Positions 1-6,067 of a stretch of 10,212 nucleotides of DNA are shown here, in pieces. Below the pieces are notes generated by a model. That model was not told where the DNA came from. It worked only from the letters and a program-made list of their open reading frames with translations, and searched no databases. Source of the DNA: Candidatus Kaiserbacteria bacterium. Its GTDB lineage: Bacteria > Patescibacteriota > Minisyncoccia > Phycocordibacterales > Phycocordibacteraceae. A program made the position numbers and the translations under genes. The DNA lies in NCBI GenBank assembly GCA_011052355.1, contig DRJB01000009.1, positions 1 through 10,212 of the forward strand. Direction: 5' to 3'. Positions within the stretch are counted from its first letter, which is position 1. Each line of letters begins with the position of its first letter.

Positions 1-528
1 CAACAACCGCCATATCGCACACTCTCTCAAATAAAAGTATCCGGCTCAGGGAGTGTGGCAATGAGAGCATATGCGGCGGCGGTACAAAAAGCATTCGCAA
101 AACACACAATAAAACAAGATAAGGGAGAGCTAGTCTATCTGCAAGAAGCCGCCCAAAATCCAAGCTCCGCGTCGGTACCTCTGGCACATGTTCACGCAAT
201 CGCCGAAATATATAGAGACGCCGCGGCAAGCTTGGCGCAAATGACAGTTCCAAAAGAAGTGGCACAAGCCAATTTTGAATTGGTAAATACCTATGCGCGC
301 ATGGCGAATGTTTCCGACGGGCTAGCAAAAGTAAACTCCGACCCAATTACTGCCATGCTCGCTCTCTCCGAATATAAAAAGGGTATATTGTCTTTTGCAA
401 AGGCATACACTGATCTGGGAAACGCTTTCCAGTCTGCGGGCGTCATACTATCGCCCACAGACCCCGGTTATTCATTTGTCAATGTTATGCATGGGATTGC
501 AACAAAACAACCGAAACAAAAATTGTAA
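1..528 (+). CDS. Helical protein of CPR T4SS locus, 5'-partial
   Basis: The frame is open from base 1 to the TAA at 526-528, giving at least 175 residues. GTG at 55 and ATG at 61 are therefore probably internal, and neither has a ribosome binding site. The visible part is rich in Ala, Leu and charged residues and looks almost wholly alpha-helical, with segments such as AIAEIYRDAAASLAQM and MLALSEYKKGILSFAKAY, and ends in a Lys/Gln-rich tail (KQPKQKL). No catalytic motif or membrane helix is visible, but an N-terminal signal or anchor could lie off the left edge. From memory, helical proteins of this kind ending near a 'PGYSFV'-like motif precede T4SS genes in Parcubacteria. The function is unknown. 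One base separates its stop from the next start, so the two genes are probably co-transcribed and translationally coupled. Confidence 0.85.
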   Translation, partial: QQPPYRTLSQIKVSGSGSVAMRAYAAAVQKAFAKHTIKQDKGELVYLQEAAQNPSSASVPLAHVHAIAEIYRDAAASLAQMTVPKEVAQANFELVNTYARMANVSDGLAKVNSDPITAMLALSEYKKGILSFAKAYTDLGNAFQSAGVILSPTDPGYSFVNVMHGIATKQPKQKL

Positions 529-529
529 T

Positions 530-2119
530 ATGAAGTACTTCCTTAAAAATATACTCTCTGTTTTTGTCGGTATTTTTATAGTTTTTATGATTACCGCAGG
601 GCTTATTGCCGTGCCTCGCCCGGCTCATGCTCAGTGGGCTGTATTTGATGCCGCATCGGTTGTAAAAAATGAGATAGGTAATGTCATCAGTGCTGGAATA
701 GCGACACTTACAAATGGACTTGTCTTAAAAGAATACGCTCTTGATGGCTTCGCGTGGATGTTTGCCAAAAGTCTTCTGCGAGAAATGACAAGCGATATGA
801 TAAAAGATGTGGCGCCCGGACACACCTGCCCAAACGGTGGGACTGGAGCGGGATTTATAACTGATCTGAAAGGATACGCACTTAGGGTTGGTGATCGCGC
901 TGCAACAACAAGTATAAATGACATACGAAACAATATACAGCCAGGAGCGACTGCATACGCAACATCTCTTGCAAAATCTGTGGGGAAACATGTACGAAAC
1001 GAGTACGATAAATCCACCTCACAAACAGGGTTTTGGTCTACACACGAAGAAACGTTGTCTGCCGATGTTGCCAGCACCAGTGATTTTTTTGCCGGTAATT
1101 TTGAAGATGGTGGATGGAACGGTTTTAATGCGATAGATGCAAATGTGAATAATAATCCATACTACATCTATCAAAGTGCGGAAAATTCCAACAATAAAAA
1201 GGTTTCCGTTGCAAAAACAAACAAAAAAACACTCCTTGGTTTTGGACAAGGGTTCCTCTCAAACAAAAATACTCCCGGCATTGTTATAAAATCGCAACTT
1301 AATAAGGCTCTTGGGTCCGGGGTCGCATCACTTGTCGCCGCAGATGAGATTGATGAAATGATTGGTAGCTTGGCGCAAGGACTTGTTTCAAAAGTAGTTG
1401 GTTCAGGTGGTTTAACAGGAGTTGCCGGCTCCGCTACAGGCGGTGGTGCATCATACCTCAGCAAATACCTTCATGAACCACCACCGGCAGCATATACAAA
1501 AAGCACCAAACTATCTATGGAAAATCAAATCGCTCGAAAAGAAAATGATGTGGATGGCTACATAAAAAACATGCAAATCATCCTCAATGCCACAAACAAA
1601 GCAGTGGCATCACTGCAACAACTTATAAGTTATACACCACCACAAACAATCTATTCTTCAAATGACTGCACCACAACACTCAACAACGACATTGTCGCAG
1701 CAGGGAGTACTCTTTTCGATGTGCAGAGTGCGTACTCATCTTCACAGCAGTCCGCAACGAGAGCACAACAAGGGCTTGCCTCACTAAAACAACTTAAATC
1801 TAAGCTACAGTCCGCATCTGCAACAGACATACAAAAAATAGCGACACAGTTCCGACAACTCACAAGCTATGATGGCGAATTACCAGGTGCACAAGAAATA
1901 TCAAATGCACAAACTAATAGCGGAACAACCATATACGGCATAACAACCAATGGTAACAATGTAACAACACCCTCAACGGTAACTTCTTCCGGTGTTGCCG
2001 GACTAACGGTTTCCGGAGGAACCACTGTTGACCGTATGAACTTGATTGCACAAAACGCATCTAATGCTCTTGGGAATATACAAACATGTTTTGACTCCTA
2101 TCTCAACAACAATTTTTAA
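530..2119 (+). CDS. Exported T4SS-associated protein of CPR bacteria, unknown function
   Basis: This encodes 529 residues. ATG at 530 is chosen because it opens directly on a signal peptide: Lys2 and Lys6, a hydrophobic stretch at about 8-28, and a likely cleavage site AHA|QW after residue 34. The same frame is open upstream to 395, but those codons overlap the previous gene and show no signal sequence. The mature part has a conserved-looking segment at about 248-295 with TPG, QLNKALGSG, VAADEIDEMIG and a Gly-rich end. Helical, Gln/Ser/Ala-rich, possibly coiled regions follow at about 325-368 and 385-445, then a Thr/Gly/Asn-rich stretch and a final helix. Three cysteines (about 100, 380, 520) could form a disulphide. 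From memory it resembles the large exported protein encoded just before the VirB6-like gene in many Parcubacteria T4SS loci. Its role is not known; a periplasmic or surface part of the apparatus is an inference. Confidence 0.88.
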   Translation: MKYFLKNILSVFVGIFIVFMITAGLIAVPRPAHAQWAVFDAASVVKNEIGNVISAGIATLTNGLVLKEYALDGFAWMFAKSLLREMTSDMIKDVAPGHTCPNGGTGAGFITDLKGYALRVGDRAATTSINDIRNNIQPGATAYATSLAKSVGKHVRNEYDKSTSQTGFWSTHEETLSADVASTSDFFAGNFEDGGWNGFNAIDANVNNNPYYIYQSAENSNNKKVSVAKTNKKTLLGFGQGFLSNKNTPGIVIKSQLNKALGSGVASLVAADEIDEMIGSLAQGLVSKVVGSGGLTGVAGSATGGGASYLSKYLHEPPPAAYTKSTKLSMENQIARKENDVDGYIKNMQIILNATNKAVASLQQLISYTPPQTIYSSNDCTTTLNNDIVAAGSTLFDVQSAYSSSQQSATRAQQGLASLKQLKSKLQSASATDIQKIATQFRQLTSYDGELPGAQEISNAQTNSGTTIYGITTNGNNVTTPSTVTSSGVAGLTVSGGTTVDRMNLIAQNASNALGNIQTCFDSYLNNNF

Positions 2120-2128
2120 TTCTAATTT

Positions 2129-4327
2129 ATGAAAATATCCCGTACAAAAATATTTGCTTTAAAAAAACCCGGAATATACGGTTTGCTGCTGGCTGTGTTT
2201 TTACTGCTCCCAACCTCATTTGCATTTGCCAGTGGTAGTGGTCCCGGGTTTTTGGCAGACACCATGACCACACTGATGGCACCATTCCATTTTCTTGCAA
2301 CGGCGGCGGGAACGCTCATGGGTGTAACCATGTATTACACGGTTGTACGCATGGGGTATTACGTGCATCAGTTGGGCGCCTTGCAAACCGCATGGGAATT
2401 GTTTCGTGACCTTGGAAATATCTTAATTGTATTTGGTTTTATCGCCATAGGTATTGCAACCATTTTGGATAATGCAACGTACGGCGCAAAAAAAGCGCTT
2501 CCAAAACTGCTTATCGTTGCCGTATTATTAAACTTTTCACTATTTTTTGCAGAGTTTGTGGTTGATGCGGGAAATGTGTTTGCCACACAATTTTATGCAT
2601 CAATAAACGGTGGGAAGCTACCATCATCAGCGAGTACTTTCTCGGTTAGCAAAGAGCCAATATCTGGGGCCGTATTGACTGTATTAAAAACAACCGGACT
2701 ATATCAGAAAACCACTCCGGCGCTTGGTTCGGGAAAAATGATAGAATTGGCGCTCATATCCATTATTATGTTTATCATTATGGCATTTGTGTTTTTTGCC
2801 ATCGCCATAATGCTTATCTCGCGTTTCGTGGTATTGTTATTCCTTTTTATCGTGTCTCCCATCGGCTTTATCGGTCTCGCGGGTATTCCACTCATCAGTA
2901 GCTATGGCAAAAAATGGTGGGCGGCGCTCACCAACCAAACACTTCTGGCACCTATACTTTTTTTGTTCCTACTTGTGGTAACAAAAATGATACAAAGCGG
3001 ATTTATGCAAACACTCAACAAAGGCACCTCTGCCGGGGCAATAAGCTCCGGAAACGTAACATCTATGGCAAACATATTGTTGTCATTTTCTGTAGTTATG
3101 GGGCTCCTTTTTACTTCATTGATTGTCGCAAAATCGCTTTCCGGGAAAGCGGCAAATTTTGCCGTCAATCAAAGTAGAAAACGAATGGCGCAGGCGTTTA
3201 GTTTGACCCAGGGAGGTGGTGCGCGAATTCTTCGCGGAGCAGCACGTATGACCGGAGACAATAAATTTTCTCGCGGGGTCGGTCATGTGGCACGTATAGT
3301 TGAACGTTCTAATTTTGATATGGTTGGAAAACTGGGCGGTAAACAATTCCTCGGAATGGGTGAAGCGGGAAACACCTCATATAAACATATATCAACGCAT
3401 CTTCCAATTGTTGGTGAAGGCGGATACATAGAAAGAGAAAAGAAAAAGAATCTTGCTGAAATGAGTGAGGAAAAAAGTAAGGCAGACAAAAGGCAAGCAC
3501 AGAGAGATATTGATGACGCCATAAAGAAGAGGAATACGGCTGAAGAAAACAAAAAACGAGACCCGGACAATGCGCAAAGGTATGATGATGAAATAGCGGA
3601 TACAGATAGAATAATTTCAAGCAGTCTCTCGTCGCTGTCCATAAAAGAAATTTCCGAGCTCAAAGGTATTAAGAACGGTGTCTCTGGACTTGCGCAAAAC
3701 TTTTCACCTGAAAAATTTGCAATGCTTATGAAAGATGGCTCCATTTCCGACAGACAAAAAGGAACCCTCCGTTCACAACGATATGAACAAATAACTCAGG
3801 CGACGGGCTCAAATAATACAAAACTGATAAAAGAACAGTCTGTGAAAGACCTAGAACAATATGCGGAGCACAATCCCGAGCAATTTAAGAAGATGGGTGA
3901 AATGTTGTCTAATTCTCAAGCGGATGCGCTCCAAAAGAGTGGTCTTTTAAGCGTTGTACAAAGAAGAGATCTTAAAGAAGATCGCAATGATAGATTTAAC
4001 ACGGTGGATGGAGCAAAAGGTGCTATGGATGGCTTGAGTCTGGGAGAAATTGCAAAATTGCCAACCAATATACTTATTAAACCAACCACACTTGAGGCAA
4101 TTCCATATGGAACAATGAGAAGCCTGCTTAATGACCCGGGCAATCTTTCCCCAGATGCGCAAGAGGCGCTTACCAAACACGCGGTTGAAGAAATGAAAAA
4201 CGGAACGGACAAGGGAATTAAGTTGCGTGGCTTTATGGAGGGAGACAAGGGCGCTGCTCATAGATGGGGTGTAGCTCAGCCAAAGCCGGAGCCGAAGCCG
4301 GAAGAAAGTAAAATAATCATACCATGA
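2129..4327 (+). CDS. VirB6/TrbL-like polytopic membrane protein with long cytoplasmic tail
   Basis: This encodes 732 residues. It is probably the inner-membrane channel component of the T4SS, the role filled by VirB6/TrbL. An N-terminal signal or anchor occupies about 13-34. Hydrophobic helices lie near 53-75, 96-112, 124-144, 203-230, 232-256, 271-288 and 310-334. The motif FVVDAGNVFATQFYASI after the third helix and the paired helices around LISRFVVLLFLFIVSPIGF are typical, from memory, of the CPR family. After residue 340 the protein turns basic, then very charged (coiled coil about 432-490), followed by three loosely similar helical blocks (about 503-553, 571-621, 636-688) and a Pro/Lys/Glu tail PKPEPKPEES. 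The tail is about as long as the membrane part and probably cytoplasmic. The previous stop is 9 bases upstream, and the TGA stop overlaps the next ATG. No Shine-Dalgarno is seen. The VirB6-like assignment is based on topology and context. Confidence 0.88.
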   Translation: MKISRTKIFALKKPGIYGLLLAVFLLLPTSFAFASGSGPGFLADTMTTLMAPFHFLATAAGTLMGVTMYYTVVRMGYYVHQLGALQTAWELFRDLGNILIVFGFIAIGIATILDNATYGAKKALPKLLIVAVLLNFSLFFAEFVVDAGNVFATQFYASINGGKLPSSASTFSVSKEPISGAVLTVLKTTGLYQKTTPALGSGKMIELALISIIMFIIMAFVFFAIAIMLISRFVVLLFLFIVSPIGFIGLAGIPLISSYGKKWWAALTNQTLLAPILFLFLLVVTKMIQSGFMQTLNKGTSAGAISSGNVTSMANILLSFSVVMGLLFTSLIVAKSLSGKAANFAVNQSRKRMAQAFSLTQGGGARILRGAARMTGDNKFSRGVGHVARIVERSNFDMVGKLGGKQFLGMGEAGNTSYKHISTHLPIVGEGGYIEREKKKNLAEMSEEKSKADKRQAQRDIDDAIKKRNTAEENKKRDPDNAQRYDDEIADTDRIISSSLSSLSIKEISELKGIKNGVSGLAQNFSPEKFAMLMKDGSISDRQKGTLRSQRYEQITQATGSNNTKLIKEQSVKDLEQYAEHNPEQFKKMGEMLSNSQADALQKSGLLSVVQRRDLKEDRNDRFNTVDGAKGAMDGLSLGEIAKLPTNILIKPTTLEAIPYGTMRSLLNDPGNLSPDAQEALTKHAVEEMKNGTDKGIKLRGFMEGDKGAAHRWGVAQPKPEPKPEESKIIIP
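3635..4192 (+). repeat. Degenerate three-fold helical repeat in the tail of the VirB6-like protein
   Basis: This is a protein-level repeat, not a DNA repeat. Three blocks of about 51-53 residues share a rough pattern: Ser-[Ile/Val/Leu]-x-[Glu/Asp]-[Ile/Leu] at the start, a middle Leu/Met pair before an Asp/Asn or Ser-Gly turn, then a Ser-x-x-[Gln/Ala]-x(3-4)-Leu helix. The blocks begin at SIKEISELK, SVKDLEQYA and SLGEIAKLP. The match is by eye and loose, so the boundaries are approximate. Confidence 0.4.
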
Positions 4328-4935
4328 TGAAAGAAACATATTCTGAAGAAGACATCTTAAAAAGCTTCCAGAGCGCTCCTGAGGCGGTCAGGGAAATTCT
4401 TTCAAGTGGCGAGCTTGTTGAACTTATTTTTGATATGGTAAAAGAAAACTCTTTGCCGGCGGAAAAAACCGTGTTGGTTGCCAGATACAATCGTAATTTA
4501 TTGCTTGGGCTGGACAGCCCGGCTGAAGTTTTGGGAAATCTTATTTTTGCGGGCATACCGGCAGAAAAAGCGCAAAAAATTCTTGAGGAACTTAATAAAA
4601 AAGTATTTATCCCCACACGCAAAAAAATGCTCCACGGAAATCTGCCCGGACAAAATCTACAACAAGAAAAAAGTGGCGAGGAAATTCCAAAAACAATTGA
4701 GCGACACATATCGCCAGAGCCGACAGTACGAGTGCCTCCTCCACCGGTTGCGCAACCTGTCCCGCCACCCCCGACCGAACCCGATGAACATGTTGACGTA
4801 AACAATATCCCACAAAAAGACATTGCTCAAAATTTTTCGCCGGCAGAAGCAGTAACAGAAACCCTCCCGTTGTCACAAAAAAGACCCTCATCGGCGGGAC
4901 AGGTAACTGATCCCTACAGAGAATCATTTAAGTAG
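4324..4935 (+). CDS. Small proline-rich protein between VirB6-like and PrgI genes, unknown function
   Basis: This encodes 203 residues from ATG at 4324 (202 if ATG at 4327 is used). The start overlaps the TGA of the VirB6-like gene as ATGA, so coupled translation is likely. Residues 1-100 form a compact, predicted helical, acidic/hydrophobic domain (EDILKSF, AVREILSSGELVELIFDMVKE, PAEVLGNLIFAGIPAEKAQKILEEL) that looks like helix-turn-helix hairpins without any known catalytic motif. Residues 130-152 are strongly proline-rich (RVPPPPVAQPVPPPPTEP), and the rest is a polar disordered tail ending DPYRESFK. No signal peptide or membrane helix is seen, so it is probably cytoplasmic. From memory, a short protein with a DPYRE-like C-terminus sits at this spot in other Parcubacteria T4SS clusters. 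An adaptor role joining channel and ATPase is only an inference from place and shape. Confidence 0.85.
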   Translation: MMKETYSEEDILKSFQSAPEAVREILSSGELVELIFDMVKENSLPAEKTVLVARYNRNLLLGLDSPAEVLGNLIFAGIPAEKAQKILEELNKKVFIPTRKKMLHGNLPGQNLQQEKSGEEIPKTIERHISPEPTVRVPPPPVAQPVPPPPTEPDEHVDVNNIPQKDIAQNFSPAEAVTETLPLSQKRPSSAGQVTDPYRESFK

Positions 4936-4947
4936 GGGAAAACCACA

Positions 4948-4976
4948 CAGACAGTGGCGCCTTTTTCGGATATACT
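4948..4976 (+). promoter_or_regulatory. Sigma70-type promoter for the PrgI gene, probably leaderless
   Basis: A -35-like CAGACA at 4948-4953 (four of six match TTGACA) is separated by exactly 17 bases from TATACT at 4971-4976 (five of six match TATAAT). Only seven bases (AAAAGCA) separate the -10 from the PrgI ATG at 4984, so transcription would begin at or next to the start codon. A very similar arrangement precedes the gene at 8674. It would allow PrgI and the ATPase genes to be expressed independently of the upstream genes. Confidence 0.55.
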
Positions 4977-4983
4977 AAAAGCA

Positions 4984-5403
4984 ATGAAATATCAAGTACC
5001 GCAATTTGTTGATGTGGAAAGCAAAATAATCGGACCACTCACTCTTAAGCAGTTTATTTATGTTGCCGGAGGTATTGGCGCTTGTTTTTTGTTATTGCAT
5101 TTTTTACCGTTTCTCATTGCCATTCTGCTGTGTATACCGGTTGCAGGGTTTGCCGGAGCGCTTGCATTTTATAAAGTAAACGGAAAACCGTTTGAAAGAA
5201 TTATTGAGGCGGCGGTAACGTACTACTCATCCTCTCGGTTTTTTATTTGGAAGAAAGAACAAGTGCCGGTTAAGCCGAAAATGGTTTCCACAGCGCAACC
5301 AACGGAGGGTCCGAAAAATACCGTACGACTTACTCGTGGGAAACTGCACAACCTTGCGCGATCACTTGATGAGGAATACACGCGAGGAAATGTTGTCGCA
5401 TAA
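4984..5403 (+). CDS. PrgI family T4SS membrane protein
   Basis: This encodes 139 residues. The PrgI family (Pfam PrgI) consists of small inner-membrane proteins found next to VirB4 in T4SS of Gram-positive and CPR bacteria, where they are taken to fill a VirB3-like place. The N-terminus MKYQVPQFVDVESKIIGPLT is the family hallmark and fixes the start at ATG 4984; an in-frame GTG at 4954 would add ten residues and lies inside the predicted promoter. Two hydrophobic helices at about 23-40 and 42-62 make a hairpin. They are followed by the family's FYKVNGKPF and AAVTYYSSSRFFIWKK segments (about 62-91), then a polar, basic cytoplasmic tail. A leaderless promoter overlaps the 49-base gap upstream. 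Its TAA stop lies four bases before the next start, in the usual PrgI-TraC-VirB4 order. The family call is confident; the VirB3 equivalence is from general knowledge. Confidence 0.92.
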   Translation: MKYQVPQFVDVESKIIGPLTLKQFIYVAGGIGACFLLLHFLPFLIAILLCIPVAGFAGALAFYKVNGKPFERIIEAAVTYYSSSRFFIWKKEQVPVKPKMVSTAQPTEGPKNTVRLTRGKLHNLARSLDEEYTRGNVVA

Positions 5404-5407
5404 TACT

Positions 5408-6058
5408 ATGGCAACCACACACGCTACATCCGCACAAAACTTTATTCCGATAAAAGATATTCGGGAAGATGTCGTGATACTCAAAAGTGGTGGATACCGC
5501 GGTATTCTTATGTGCTCATCCATAAACTTTGAGCTAAAATCTTCCGATGAACAAAAAGCGATTATCGGCGGATTTCAAACATTTCTCAATACGCTTGATT
5601 TCCCGGTGCAAATAGTTATGCAGTCGCGCAAAATTGATATACAACCATATCTCGCCCTACTGAAGGGCAAAGAAAAAGACCAACAGACCGAGCTTTTGCG
5701 TATACAACTTCGCGAATACATGCTGTTCATAAAAACCCTCACGGAAAATACTAACATTATGACTAAAGAATTTTATATTGTGGTTCCTTATGCTCCGGAA
5801 GGGGCGAAAGAAATAACACATATGTTTACCGGGCTGTTGGGTCACGGTACAAGCGGAGAAAAGAAGACTGCCGAGGCGAATGCCGAGGCGGTATTTGAAG
5901 AAGCACGCGTACAACTTAGACAACGCATGGAGCTTGTCGCCTCAAGCATCTCGGCTACCGGTGTGCGCGCAGTACCGCTTGGAACAGAAGAGCTTATTGA
6001 GCTCTACTTCCGCTCGTTTAATCCGGGCGAGGTGGACGACCCCATTCGTCTCTCATAA
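5408..6058 (+). CDS. TraC-like domain protein (VirB4 N-domain relative)
   Basis: This encodes 216 residues. The start is set at ATG 5408 because the protein then begins MATTHATSAQNFIPIKDIRE, which agrees with CPR TraC-like proteins as recalled. An earlier in-frame ATG at 5390 has a GAGGA only about two bases upstream, too close to act as a ribosome binding site. The domain shows the VirB4/TraC N-terminal features: strands ending in GGYRGILMCSSINFELKS (about 28-45), the DEQKAIIGGFQTFLNTLDFPVQIVMQSRK segment (about 47-75), a charged helix, then the strand EFYIVVPY (about 121-128). There is no Walker A or B, so it cannot hydrolyse ATP itself. It is a probable cytoplasmic partner of VirB4, placed nine bases upstream of it. 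Its presence beside a VirB4 that still has its own N-domain suggests a separate subunit, not a broken gene. The precise role is unknown. Confidence 0.87.
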   Translation: MATTHATSAQNFIPIKDIREDVVILKSGGYRGILMCSSINFELKSSDEQKAIIGGFQTFLNTLDFPVQIVMQSRKIDIQPYLALLKGKEKDQQTELLRIQLREYMLFIKTLTENTNIMTKEFYIVVPYAPEGAKEITHMFTGLLGHGTSGEKKTAEANAEAVFEEARVQLRQRMELVASSISATGVRAVPLGTEELIELYFRSFNPGEVDDPIRLS

Positions 6059-6067
6059 TATATACCT

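Noticed and set aside
395..529. Upstream start at 395 for the exported protein
   Set aside because: It would overlap the preceding gene by over 130 bases and bury the signal peptide; ATG 530 puts the signal peptide at the N-terminus.
3283..3744. Antisense open frames opposite the charged tail of the VirB6-like gene
   Set aside because: They mirror a Lys/Glu-rich coding region, giving Phe/Ser-rich low-complexity translations, and have no start signals or recognisable domains.
4943..4966. Intrinsic terminator: CCAC/GTGG hairpin followed by TTTTT before the PrgI gene
   Set aside because: The stem is only four pairs with a seven-base loop, and four bases separate it from the T run. The same bases are better explained as the -35 and spacer of a promoter.
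4954..4983. GTG at 4954 as the start of the PrgI protein
   Set aside because: PrgI family proteins begin close to the YQVPQFVDVE segment, which fits ATG 4984; the extra ten codons overlap the predicted promoter.
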